Source: JBAXGW01 sp037139195
Lineage (GTDB): Bacteria > Bacteroidota > Bacteroidia > Bacteroidales > JAHJDW01
Length of the DNA: 59,208 nucleotides
Direction of reading: 5' to 3'
Assembly: GCA_037139195.1 (NCBI GenBank)
Contig: JBAXGW010000023.1
Span: 1-59,208 of the forward strand
The position numbers were made by a program, and so were the translations under genes. Below the pieces are notes generated by a model that saw nothing but the letters and a program-made list of their open reading frames with translations, ran no database searches and was not told where the DNA came from. Of this stretch, positions 48,416 through 57,481 are shown piece after piece. The first letter of the stretch is position 1; each line of letters opens with the position of its first letter.

Positions 48416-48450
48416 AAAACGAGGATTGCATTTGCTCTCCTCGTTTTTTT
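48416..48450. terminator. Bidirectional terminator
   Basis: AAAACGAGGA and TCCTCGTTTT with a 12-nt loop and T8, between the M49-like gene and rluF, which converge. Confidence 0.85.
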
Positions 48451-48472
48451 TGTCAATTTATTTCTGAATATA

Positions 48473-49216
48473 TTAAAAACTAGCTTCTTCTGTTTTAATA
48501 GAATTCTCAATCAATTTATTTATAATATCTATTTCTGACTGATTCAAATAGCGCCATTTCCCAATAGGCAAGTCTTTAAGTGTTACTTCCATAATTCGTA
48601 TTCGCTCTAGTTTTGTAACTTCATAATTAAGAAAAGTACACATACGTCTTATCTGGCGGTTTAATCCTTGGGTAAGAATAATTCTAAATGTATTTTTTGC
48701 TATTTGTTCAACAAAACATTTTTTGGTAACTGTATCTAAAATAGGGATTCCCGACTTCATTTTTTGAATAAATGCTGGCGTGATAGGCTGTCTAGTTGAA
48801 ACAATATATTCTTTCTCATGATTATTGCCTGCTCGGAGGATTTTATTTACAATATCACCATCATTTGTCATTAATATCAGACCTTGCGAAGGTCGGTCGA
48901 GGCGTCCTATTGGGAAAATACGCTCTGGATGATTGATATAATCAACAATATTATCAGAAATTTCGGTGTCTGTTGTACATATAATGCCCACTGGCTTATT
49001 GAAAGCAATATATAGTGGCGCTTTCTTTTTATTAAGTGGTTTTCCATTAACAGTAATCTCATCTGATGAAGTAACTTTGAGTCCCATTAAGGCAATAGTA
49101 CCATTAACTATTACGTTTCCATTTTCAATTAGTCGATCAGCTTCGCGTCGAGAGCATAAGCCTGTTTCGCTGATAAATTTATTTAGTCTTTTGGGTTCTT
49201 TAGATATTTGATCCAT
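48473..49216 (-). CDS. rluF: 23S rRNA pseudouridine synthase RluF-type
   Basis: A 247-residue RsuA/RluB/RluF-family enzyme. The N-terminal S4 domain (RLNKFISETGLCSRREADRLIENGNVIVNG, about 10-40) is followed by the catalytic domain with GRLDRPSQGLILMTNDG (catalytic Asp), KEYIVS and GLNRQIRRMC. It makes one pseudouridine in 23S rRNA (position 2604 in E. coli for RluF). Assignment to RluF rather than RluB/RluE rests on the length and S4 domain. Confidence 0.9.
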   Translation of the reverse strand: MDQISKEPKRLNKFISETGLCSRREADRLIENGNVIVNGTIALMGLKVTSSDEITVNGKPLNKKKAPLYIAFNKPVGIICTTDTEISDNIVDYINHPERIFPIGRLDRPSQGLILMTNDGDIVNKILRAGNNHEKEYIVSTRQPITPAFIQKMKSGIPILDTVTKKCFVEQIAKNTFRIILTQGLNRQIRRMCTFLNYEVTKLERIRIMEVTLKDLPIGKWRYLNQSEIDIINKLIENSIKTEEASF

Positions 49217-49248
49217 GCATTAAATGGTTTTAAACCACAAAATTAAAA

Positions 49249-49911
49249 TTATTCTTTAAATGATAAAGCTCTATCGAAAAAGAAAAACAGAGGCAAAGCT
49301 TGTTTGTATATTTTTATTACATTTTCCATAAACGGACTTGAGCATACTTCTTCATCGGTAAAATGATGCATTACCAAATATTGTTTTAGTTTGAGAAGTT
49401 CTGCTTCTGGATGGTTAGGATTAAATCCTTTTGGAATTTTTATCAATCGGTCGCCACTGAGTTCACCATAATTATTTTTAAATGCAGCCGAATTCAAAAC
49501 CTTTTTTATGTCTGAAGCGTCATAATCAATATCATCTCTGATAAGTTTTAGCTGACTTGAAGTAGGAACATATAATCCGCCTCCTAAAAAAGAATTGCTG
49601 GGTTCAATATGAAGGTAGAAATTGCATTTTTGTTCTTGTTTGCTTCTATAAATCATTGCCGATAACCTAGGACTGTAAGGCGTTTTATCTTTTGAAAAAC
49701 GCAAATCTCTGTAAATTCGAGGCATGCATTTTTTCGGATCTTTAATTTCTAGTGTATCAAATTCATTTATAGCAGTTAATAAATCAGCAAACCAAAGTTG
49801 CGTATTTATTTTTGCTGATAAATAGGAATCTTTATTAGATTCAAACCATGGTTTGTTATTATTTTGTTTTAATTCTTTGAGAAAAACTAAAGTTTCGGGA
49901 TTAATATTCAT
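49249..49911 (-). CDS. DUF2461 family protein
   Basis: A 220-residue protein of the DUF2461 (TIGR02453) family, recognised from FLKELKQNNNKPWFESNKDSY near the start, then MPRIYRDLRFSKDKTPY and FYLHIEPSNSFLGGGLY. Function unknown. It lies 33 bp upstream of rluF on the same strand, probably an operon. Confidence 0.9.
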   Translation of the reverse strand: MNINPETLVFLKELKQNNNKPWFESNKDSYLSAKINTQLWFADLLTAINEFDTLEIKDPKKCMPRIYRDLRFSKDKTPYSPRLSAMIYRSKQEQKCNFYLHIEPSNSFLGGGLYVPTSSQLKLIRDDIDYDASDIKKVLNSAAFKNNYGELSGDRLIKIPKGFNPNHPEAELLKLKQYLVMHHFTDEEVCSSPFMENVIKIYKQALPLFFFFDRALSFKE

Positions 49912-50035
49912 GCTAATAATTTTTAAAAGACATATTCAATTTTCAATGCACTGTGAATTTACAAAAAATAGAAATATACTTTTACTAAAAAGATGATTTT
50001 TTTTGCCAGATGGTAAAGCATTATTTCTTTCTGTT

Positions 50036-50043
50036 TATATTTG
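50036..50043 (+). promoter_or_regulatory. -7 promoter element of lnt
   Basis: TATATTTG, 43 bp before the ATG at 50087. A longer frame opening at 50003 (TTG) begins upstream of this box, so the ATG at 50087 is preferred. Confidence 0.5.
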
Positions 50044-50086
50044 TGAATTGAAATGCAGCTCTAGGTTAAGAACTTATTATTATAAA

Positions 50087-51727
50087 ATGAAACGCTTACA
50101 TCTTTTCGGATTATCAATTTTCACAGGTGTTTTACTAAGTTTTGGATGGATTCCAAGTGCTTTTGAGCCATTATTGCTTATTGCATTTGTTCCATTATTA
50201 ATAGCCGAAAACTTTGTTTACAAGAATAAACCGTCATTTAGCAATGTTTTTGTTTTTAATTTGGCATATATTGGATTTCTTACTTGGAATATTATTTCAA
50301 CTTATTGGATTTATAATTCAACACTTTTTGGAGCCATTGCTGCCATTGTTATAAATACGCTTTTTCAATCATTGGTTTTTTTGTTTTTTCACATTACAAA
50401 GTGCAAGTTAAGCTCTAAACAGGGAAACTACGCTCTAATAGTTTATTGGATTGGATTTGAGTTTCTGCATTTAAATTGGCCATTATCATGGTCGTGGCTA
50501 ACATTGGGTAATGGTTTTGCTAGTTACATAAAATGTATTCAATGGTATGAATATACAGGCGTATTAGGTGGCTCACTTTGGATTCTTGCTTCAAATGTTC
50601 TTCTATATAAATGGATTGATTTGAAATTTATTGATAAATCTGAAAAATCATATACTTATTTAGTTTCAACTATTGCTATTATCACTTTTCCATTGATTTT
50701 TTCGCAAATAGTTTTTGCAAATTACAAAGAAAAAAGCAATCCAATTCAAGTTGTTGCAGTACAGCCAAATATCGATCCGTATAATGAAAAGTTTAATGGA
50801 TTAAGTTCGGACGAGCAAATGGCTAAAATGCTTAAGCTAGCAAGTAGAGCTGTTAATATAAACACTTGCTATCTGTTACTTCCAGAAACTGCTATTCCTG
50901 AAGGTATTTGGGAAGAAAATATTGAACGATCAAGTTGTATTGATAGTATTAGAGTTTTTATAAGAAAATTCCCTGCGTTAACTGTAATTGTGGGAGCATC
51001 AACACATAAAATAGTTACGGATGGAGGTATAAATCGAATTTCTGCACGTAAATTCGCCGACGATAGCTCATATTACGAGTCGTTTAATACAACTCTGATG
51101 ATTGATAGCAGTCCACACATTCAAATATATCATAAATCGAAATTAGTGCCTGGTGTTGAAGGCATGCCCTTTGGAAACTATTTGAGTTTTTTAGATAAAT
51201 TTGCTATGGATTTGGGCGGAAGTGTTGGTAGTTATGGAATACAAACAAATAGAACGCCATTTATTTCAAATAAAGGAGCAATAAAAATTGCTCCAGTTAT
51301 ATGCTATGAGTCTATATTTGGCGAATTTGTAGCTAAATATGTTGAAAATGGAGCAAATATAATAACCATAGGAACAAATGATGGATGGTGGGGCAATACA
51401 CCAGGCTACAAACAACATTGTAGTTATGCTTCACTCAGAGCAATAGAAACGAGAAGAAGTATTGCACGTTCGGCTAATACAGGGATATCTTGTTTTGTGA
51501 GTCAAAGGGGCGAAATTCAGGAAGCAACCGAGTGGTGGAAGGAAGATGTAATTAGCAAATCAATAAATGCGAATGACACAGTTACATTTTATGTAAAATA
51601 TGGCGATTATATTGGAAAATTGATGGCAATTATGTCTGTACTATTATTGATATTAACACTTTCAATTTTGAAGAAAAACGAAGTGTGCTGCAAAATCTTC
51701 AAGATGCTAGTCCGAAAAGATAGATAA
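50087..51727 (+). CDS. lnt: Apolipoprotein N-acyltransferase
   Basis: A 546-residue inner-membrane enzyme that adds the third acyl chain to lipoproteins. About six N-terminal membrane helices precede a nitrilase-fold periplasmic domain with the catalytic triad: Glu in LPETAIPEG, Lys in YHKSKLVPGVEGMPF, Cys in PVICYESIFGEF. GTNDGWWGNTPGYKQH completes the family block. The many lipoproteins in this window would be its substrates. Confidence 0.93.
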   Translation: MKRLHLFGLSIFTGVLLSFGWIPSAFEPLLLIAFVPLLIAENFVYKNKPSFSNVFVFNLAYIGFLTWNIISTYWIYNSTLFGAIAAIVINTLFQSLVFLFFHITKCKLSSKQGNYALIVYWIGFEFLHLNWPLSWSWLTLGNGFASYIKCIQWYEYTGVLGGSLWILASNVLLYKWIDLKFIDKSEKSYTYLVSTIAIITFPLIFSQIVFANYKEKSNPIQVVAVQPNIDPYNEKFNGLSSDEQMAKMLKLASRAVNINTCYLLLPETAIPEGIWEENIERSSCIDSIRVFIRKFPALTVIVGASTHKIVTDGGINRISARKFADDSSYYESFNTTLMIDSSPHIQIYHKSKLVPGVEGMPFGNYLSFLDKFAMDLGGSVGSYGIQTNRTPFISNKGAIKIAPVICYESIFGEFVAKYVENGANIITIGTNDGWWGNTPGYKQHCSYASLRAIETRRSIARSANTGISCFVSQRGEIQEATEWWKEDVISKSINANDTVTFYVKYGDYIGKLMAIMSVLLLILTLSILKKNEVCCKIFKMLVRKDR

Positions 51728-51739
51728 TTTTAATATTTG

Positions 51740-52222
51740 TTATTTTATAACAAACTCAGGAGTGGTAATTGTATTACTCTCGTTGAGTTCTCTATCTTTA
51801 ATAAAGACTTCAAGTTGTAGCGTGTCTTTTGTTAAAAAGTCCATTTTATATTCAATATCGCCTTTAAGCGTTTTATTTGAACCATTTGCATTTAAAATTG
51901 GTATGCGAGCATTAAAATTAAGAGTGGTATCAGGGAAAATAATTTCTTCAAAAACGCCATTTTTCTTTCCAAAAAGTTTAACAAACAAATTATAATCATA
52001 AGGTGCAACAGTATCAGCCGCAGTTAGTCCGATATTTCCATCACCATCAGTAAACGAAATTGTTAAATATACAGTGCCGCCAATTGAATTTACAAAATGA
52101 TTATACTTAAGGTCTTTAAAGCTAATAGCAGGTATAACAGGGTATTCCTCTTTTTTCAAACAAGAAGAAACTAGAAAAAAAACAACTACCGAAATAAATA
52201 AACTGCTTTTATATTTCATCAA
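51740..52222 (-). CDS. Lipoprotein of unknown function
   Basis: A 160-residue lipoprotein (lipobox FFLVSSC). The mature part is beta-rich: ISFKDLKYNHFVNSIGG, LTISFTDGDGNIGL and a C-terminal IKDRELNESNTITTPEF. The DGDGNIGL repeat resembles small Bacteroidota lipoproteins of unknown role. The internal ATG (second codon) is an equally possible start. It diverges from the LuxE-domain gene. Confidence 0.65.
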   Translation of the reverse strand: MMKYKSSLFISVVVFFLVSSCLKKEEYPVIPAISFKDLKYNHFVNSIGGTVYLTISFTDGDGNIGLTAADTVAPYDYNLFVKLFGKKNGVFEEIIFPDTTLNFNARIPILNANGSNKTLKGDIEYKMDFLTKDTLQLEVFIKDRELNESNTITTPEFVIK

Positions 52223-52353
52223 AATAGTACCTTTGTAAGCATTTAAATAATTAAAAAAATACTTTTCTCAAAATTAATCAACATTTTTAAATATTGATTA
52301 TTTTAAATAAAAAATCAAATTGCAAAAAGTGGTTTACAAAAATAGTTTTTTTT

Positions 52354-53346
52354 ATGTCAATTATTGATAAATATAACGAAATTTTTAAAATATACTCAGA
52401 TGAAGAATTTGAATATCTGGCACTTGAAATTGCTAAATATCAGTTTGAAAATTGCGAGGTATATAAAAACTATTGCAATTTAATAAATAAAACACCCTTT
52501 TTGGCAAATTCTATTGAAGAAATCCCTTTTTTGCCTATTGAATTTTTCCGAACACATCAAGTACTTGATAAATCTCGTGAGGCAAAGCTTGTTTTTAAAA
52601 GTAGTAGCACAACCAATCAAAATCCAAGTCAACATTTTATTGCAAATGAAGACTTATATATAAAGAGTTTTATTTCAGGTTTTGAAATATTTTATGGAAA
52701 ACCATCTGAATATTGCTTTTTAGCATTACTTCCTTCCTATCTTGAAAGAGGAAATTCGTCATTGGTTTATATGTTCGAAAAATTAATAAAATTATCAACC
52801 TATAAAGAGAGTAATTTTTTCATTAATGATTTTGAAAATTTAGACTTTATTATTAAAAAGAACGCGAAGAAAAATATTCTTACAATATTAGTTGGTGTGA
52901 GTTATGCTTTACTTGATTTTGTTGAACATTATTCTTATTCTGGCTTCAAGAATTTAGTAATAATGGAAACAGGAGGAATGAAAGGGAAAAGGAAAGAAAT
53001 ATTGAAAGAAGAGATGCACAAATTTTTGGTAAGTGGATTTGGTGTTTCAGAGATTCATTCAGAATATGGCATGACAGAACTGCTTTCACAAGCATATTCA
53101 AAAGGGAAAGGTATTTATAAACCAGTGCCTTGGATGAAAGTTCTGATTAGAGATATTAATGATCCTTTGACGATTTCAAAAAATTTATCGGGAGCAATTA
53201 ACATTATCGATTTAGCTAATCTTCACTCTTGCTCGTTTATAGCAACTCAAGATATGGGAGTAAAGTTGCCAAATAACACATTTATACTACAAGGTCGATT
53301 AGAAAACTCACAGATAAGAGGATGCAATTTAATGTATGAAAAGTAA
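52354..53346 (+). CDS. LuxE-domain acyl-protein synthetase-like protein
   Basis: A 330-residue cytoplasmic protein of the LuxE / acyl-activating type: FLPIEFFRTHQV, FKSSSTTNQNPSQHF (nucleotide loop), MFEKLI, HSEYGMTELLSQAYS (A5-like motif YGMTE) and DLANLHSCSFIATQDMG. Such proteins activate an acyl group as adenylate and hand it on; in luminous bacteria LuxE activates myristate, but no lux genes are here. The acyl donor is unknown. The frame begins at a TTG at 52294; ATG 52354 gives the usual start. Confidence 0.82.
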   Translation: MSIIDKYNEIFKIYSDEEFEYLALEIAKYQFENCEVYKNYCNLINKTPFLANSIEEIPFLPIEFFRTHQVLDKSREAKLVFKSSSTTNQNPSQHFIANEDLYIKSFISGFEIFYGKPSEYCFLALLPSYLERGNSSLVYMFEKLIKLSTYKESNFFINDFENLDFIIKKNAKKNILTILVGVSYALLDFVEHYSYSGFKNLVIMETGGMKGKRKEILKEEMHKFLVSGFGVSEIHSEYGMTELLSQAYSKGKGIYKPVPWMKVLIRDINDPLTISKNLSGAINIIDLANLHSCSFIATQDMGVKLPNNTFILQGRLENSQIRGCNLMYEK

Positions 53347-53503
53347 AAATGCTTAGTTTGCTGAATTCCAATATTGAACAGGTTTTTTTATCTATTAAAA
53401 GGAAAGATTTATATAATAAACTTGCAATTAATATGTAAAAATTAGTATTTTAGCGTGTCCAAAAATCTATGGACTTGTTTTTATATCATAAAAATTAATT
53501 ATT

Positions 53504-55663
53504 ATGAGAAAAATATCATTATTTATTATTTTGTTTATTGCTAGTTTAGTAAATCAGGTTAAAGCGGATGAAGGAATGTGGCTTCCTTTGCTAGTCAACA
53601 GGTTAAACTATGTTGACATGAAAAAAATGGGACTTCAACTTACAGCCGAAGAAATATATAGCATTAACAATTCGAGTATGAAAGATGCGATTGTAATGCT
53701 AAATGGTGGAAATTGTTCTGCATTTATGGTGTCGGGCGAAGGATTAATGATGACGAACCATCACTGCGGATTAGAATATGTTCAAAAGTTATCTACTGCC
53801 GAAAATGATTATGTTGATTTAGGATTTTGGGCAACATCTAAGGCAGAAGAACTTAGAAATGAAAAAATTAGTGCTAGTTTTTTATCACGCATGGAAAATG
53901 TAACTGATAAAGTATTAGCTCAGTTAAATAGCGGTTTAAGCGAAACAGATCGTGATAAAAAGATTCAAGAAGTGTCGGAAAAACTTGTTATGGAAGCAAT
54001 TAGCGGAACAGAGTTTAATGCAGAAGTAAAATCCTTTTTCAATGGAAATGAATATTATCTTTTTGTTTATGAGACATTTAAAGATGTTCGTTTAGTAGGA
54101 GCACCTCCAAAAGCGTTAGGAAATTTTGGTGCTGATTCTGATAACTGGACTTGGCCTCGTCAAACTGCCGATTTTTTGTTTTTCAGAGTTTATGCTTCTC
54201 CTCAAGGTAAACCAGCAGATTATAACAAAAAAAATATACCTTATGTTCCAAAACATTTTTTACCTGTATCACTTAAAGGCATTCAAAAAGATGATTTTAC
54301 CATGGTAATGGGGTATCCAGCAACAACCGATAGATTTACTACTTCGTATGGGGTTAAGTTAGTTCTAGATAAACTGGCTCCTACAATTGTAAATATTAGA
54401 GAAGCCAAATTAAAAGTTATTAAAGCAGCAATGGATGGAAGCGAAGAAATAAGATTGCAGTATATTTCAAAATATAATAGTTCTTCAAATTATTGGAAGT
54501 ATTTCATAGGTCAAAAAGAAATTCTTACTAAGTTGAAAGCTTATGATAAGAAAAAAGATATAGAAAACAAATTTACTCAATGGATTGCTCTTGACCCAAC
54601 TAGAAAAGCAAAATACAGTGAAGCAATAAGTATTATTGAAAAAGCAAACTCAGGAATAGAAAAATATTATTTATCGAAATATTATTTTATGGAAATTATC
54701 AAACGTCCTGGCTTTGAAATTTTAGCTTATGCAAACCAATATGAAGAATTGTATAATGAACTTGCTGCTGCAAATCCAAATCAAGAAAAAATTGACAGAC
54801 TAGCAACTTCATTAAAATACCAATCAACAAAGTATTTTAAAAGTTATGATTTAGAAACAGATAAAAAGATTTTTGTTGCATTGATTCAAATGTATTATAA
54901 TGATATTCCAAAGGATCAACATCCAGATGTGTTAGAACAAATTTCAAAAAAATTCAAAGGAGATTTTCAAAAGTTTGCGGATGACCTGTTCGAAAAATCA
55001 ATTTTTGCAAATAAAGACAAAGTACAAGAGTTTTTAACAAAACCATCGAGTAAAATACTTGACAAAGACCCAGGATACAGAGCAATGGCTTCTTTCTATG
55101 CAAAAAATAAAGAAATTTTAGGATTGATGAAGCCTTCGGAACTTGAATTAGAAAGAGGTAGTAGATTGTTTGTTGCTGGTATTATGGAAATGGAAAAGGA
55201 TAAAAAATACTATCCTAATGCAAATACTACAATGCGCTTGAGTTATGGAAAAGTTTGTGATTATAACAAACCAAATGGCAAAAGCTATCCTTTTAACTCA
55301 ACAATGGACGATTTAATGGCTAGATATAAACCAGGTGATTCTGAGTTCTCTTTACCCGAAAAATTCGTGAAATTATATGGCGAAAAGGATTTTGGCAGAT
55401 ATGCTAGCAATGGAACTGTTCCTACTTGTTTTATTACAAATAACGATGTAACTGGAGGTAATTCAGGAGCACCAATAATTAATGGAAAAGGCGAATTAAT
55501 AGGTATTGTTTTCGATATTAACTGGGAAGCAACTGCATCGCCAATTGCTTTTGAACCAGATTTGCAAAGAACAATTTGCACAGACATAAGATATATTATG
55601 TGGGTTATTGAAAAATACGCCGGAGCAACAAATATTGTCAGCGAAATGAAGGTAATAGAATAA
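53504..55663 (+). CDS. S46 family dipeptidyl-peptidase with atypical specificity residue
   Basis: A 719-residue periplasmic serine peptidase, paralogous to the one at 6701. The signal peptide is MRKISLFIILFIASLVNQVKA, and the mature start is DEGMWLP. His in TNHHCG, Asp in FGADSDNWTWPRQ and Ser654 in TGGNSGAP are present. The residue 18 after the serine is Ile672 (VFDINWE), where DPP7 has Gly and DPP11 has Arg, so the S1 pocket should differ from both. A terminator follows. Together with the M49-like and M20 enzymes it points to growth on peptides. Confidence 0.92.
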   Translation: MRKISLFIILFIASLVNQVKADEGMWLPLLVNRLNYVDMKKMGLQLTAEEIYSINNSSMKDAIVMLNGGNCSAFMVSGEGLMMTNHHCGLEYVQKLSTAENDYVDLGFWATSKAEELRNEKISASFLSRMENVTDKVLAQLNSGLSETDRDKKIQEVSEKLVMEAISGTEFNAEVKSFFNGNEYYLFVYETFKDVRLVGAPPKALGNFGADSDNWTWPRQTADFLFFRVYASPQGKPADYNKKNIPYVPKHFLPVSLKGIQKDDFTMVMGYPATTDRFTTSYGVKLVLDKLAPTIVNIREAKLKVIKAAMDGSEEIRLQYISKYNSSSNYWKYFIGQKEILTKLKAYDKKKDIENKFTQWIALDPTRKAKYSEAISIIEKANSGIEKYYLSKYYFMEIIKRPGFEILAYANQYEELYNELAAANPNQEKIDRLATSLKYQSTKYFKSYDLETDKKIFVALIQMYYNDIPKDQHPDVLEQISKKFKGDFQKFADDLFEKSIFANKDKVQEFLTKPSSKILDKDPGYRAMASFYAKNKEILGLMKPSELELERGSRLFVAGIMEMEKDKKYYPNANTTMRLSYGKVCDYNKPNGKSYPFNSTMDDLMARYKPGDSEFSLPEKFVKLYGEKDFGRYASNGTVPTCFITNNDVTGGNSGAPIINGKGELIGIVFDINWEATASPIAFEPDLQRTICTDIRYIMWVIEKYAGATNIVSEMKVIE

Positions 55664-55685
55664 ATATTGAAATATTAATTAATTT

Positions 55686-55711
55686 GGGCGATGAAAGACA
55701 TCGCCCTTTTT
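55686..55711 (+). terminator. Terminator of the second S46 gene
   Basis: GGGCGATG-AAAGA-CATCGCCC followed by TTTTT, 22 bp after the stop. Confidence 0.9.
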
Positions 55712-55756
55712 AATGTCTGATATTTAATTTAAGAATCTAATGTTAATATATAATTG

Positions 55757-56845
55757 ATGCAAATTACATCTCCAACAATAATTCTTGATAAAAAAAAATG
55801 TCATCATAATATCTTCTTGATGGCTCAAAAAGCTCGTGCACACAACTTAATTTTCCGACCTCATTTTAAAACTCATCAATCTGCAATAATAGGGCAATGG
55901 TTTAGAGATTTTGGTGTTGATAAAATATCTGTTTCATCAGTAGAAATGGCTGCTTATTTTGTTAAAAATGGTTGGGATGATATTACAATCGCATTTGTAT
56001 TTAATATTTTAGAAACTCAAAAGCTAAATGATATTGCCAAAATTGCTAAAATAAATATTTTGGTAGATTCAATTGAAACCATTTTTTATTTAGATAAGCA
56101 TATTTCAGAAAATATTGGTGTGTTTATAAAAATTGATTTAGGAAATAAAAGAACAGGAGTAGAATACGACAGTATAGTTAATATTAGCACTTTAATTGAT
56201 CAGCTATCAAAATCAAAAAATCTTACATTTAAAGGTTTTATAGGTCATTCTGGAAACTCTTATAAATCAAAAAACAAGGAAGAAATACTTTCTGTTCATC
56301 AAAATAGTTTAGAAAAAATTAAACAACTTCGTTCAATATATATATCAAAATACCCCGATATTATTTTTTCAATTGGCGATACTCCTACAAATACAGTTGC
56401 TGATGATTTTACAAATATTGATGAAATTCGTCCAGGAAATTTTGTTTTCAATGATGTAAAACAAGTGAATATGGGTGTTTGCAGCTATGAAGATGTTGCA
56501 ATAATAGTAGCATGCCCAATCGTTTCTAAGCACAGTCGAAGAAACGAAATTATAGTTTATTGTGGAGCTATTCATCTATCAAAAGATTTTGTAATTGGCA
56601 AAAATGGGGAAAGATTATATGGCAAGGTGGTATTTTTAAATGAAAATGGATGGACTAACCCAGTTGATGATGTGTATGTTTCGGAATTATATCAGGAACA
56701 TGGAGTTATTAAAGCAAGTCATTCTTTTTTATTTAAAGCCAAGATTGGCGATTTAATTGGAATAATGCCAATTCATTCTTGCCTTACGGTATCTGCACTA
56801 AAAAAATATCAAACCACTGATGGTGATGTTATTGGCACTTTTTAA
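55757..56845 (+). CDS. D-serine dehydratase / D-threonine aldolase-like PLP enzyme
   Basis: A 362-residue fold-type III PLP enzyme. The Schiff-base lysine is Lys38 in FRPHFKTHQS; GFIGHSGNSY and SIGDTPTN bind the cofactor phosphate. A zinc site His340-x-Cys342 (MPIHSCLTVS), as in eukaryote-type D-serine dehydratase and related D-threonine aldolases, is present. It would break down D-serine or D-threonine; which cannot be decided. Start at ATG 55757 (the frame also has TTG three bases earlier). udk follows after 24 bp. Confidence 0.85.
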   Translation: MQITSPTIILDKKKCHHNIFLMAQKARAHNLIFRPHFKTHQSAIIGQWFRDFGVDKISVSSVEMAAYFVKNGWDDITIAFVFNILETQKLNDIAKIAKINILVDSIETIFYLDKHISENIGVFIKIDLGNKRTGVEYDSIVNISTLIDQLSKSKNLTFKGFIGHSGNSYKSKNKEEILSVHQNSLEKIKQLRSIYISKYPDIIFSIGDTPTNTVADDFTNIDEIRPGNFVFNDVKQVNMGVCSYEDVAIIVACPIVSKHSRRNEIIVYCGAIHLSKDFVIGKNGERLYGKVVFLNENGWTNPVDDVYVSELYQEHGVIKASHSFLFKAKIGDLIGIMPIHSCLTVSALKKYQTTDGDVIGTF

Positions 56846-56869
56846 TTTAGATTATAAAAATATAATAGT

Positions 56870-57481
56870 ATGGTAATAATTGGAATTGCGGGTGGTTCAG
56901 GTTCTGGGAAATCCACAGTTGTAAAAAAATTAATTAAACGCTTCCCTAAAGATTCAGTAACAGTTATTCCTCAAGATGCTTATTATAAAGATAATGGTCA
57001 TTTAACTGAAGATCAGCGTTCAAAAATTAACTTCGATCACCCATCTTCTATCGAGTTTAGCCTATTATGCAAGCATATAGATTTATTAAAAGATAATCAA
57101 CCTGTTGAAATACCTAATTATTCTTATTTAACTTGCTCGCGAGGTTCAGAAACAAAGAAAGTATTCCCTACTAACGTTGTTATTGTTGAAGGAATTTTAA
57201 TCCTTACAAACCCTCGAATTCGTGAGCGTCTTGACATTAAGGTATTTGTAGATGCAGATCCCGACGATCGTTTAATGCGTATTATTCATAGAGATATTGA
57301 AGAGCGAGGTCGTTCATTCAAAGATGTACTAGAACACTACGAAAAATTTGTAAAACCAATGCATCTACTTTTTATTGAACCAACTAAACGTTACGCTGAT
57401 ATAATAATACCACAAGGTGGAAATAATAAAGTTGGCATCGATATTTTAAACCACACCATAAAAAATCACTTAGCTGAATAA
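56870..57481 (+). CDS. udk: Uridine kinase
   Basis: A 203-residue nucleoside kinase for pyrimidine salvage. The P-loop is GIAGGSGSGKST (residues 5-16), followed by PQDAYYKDN, NFDHPSSIEF and FVDADPDDRLMRIIHRDIEERGRS. Normal length. Its TAA overlaps by one base the ATG of the next gene (TAATG), so the two are translationally coupled. Confidence 0.95.
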   Translation: MVIIGIAGGSGSGKSTVVKKLIKRFPKDSVTVIPQDAYYKDNGHLTEDQRSKINFDHPSSIEFSLLCKHIDLLKDNQPVEIPNYSYLTCSRGSETKKVFPTNVVIVEGILILTNPRIRERLDIKVFVDADPDDRLMRIIHRDIEERGRSFKDVLEHYEKFVKPMHLLFIEPTKRYADIIIPQGGNNKVGIDILNHTIKNHLAE

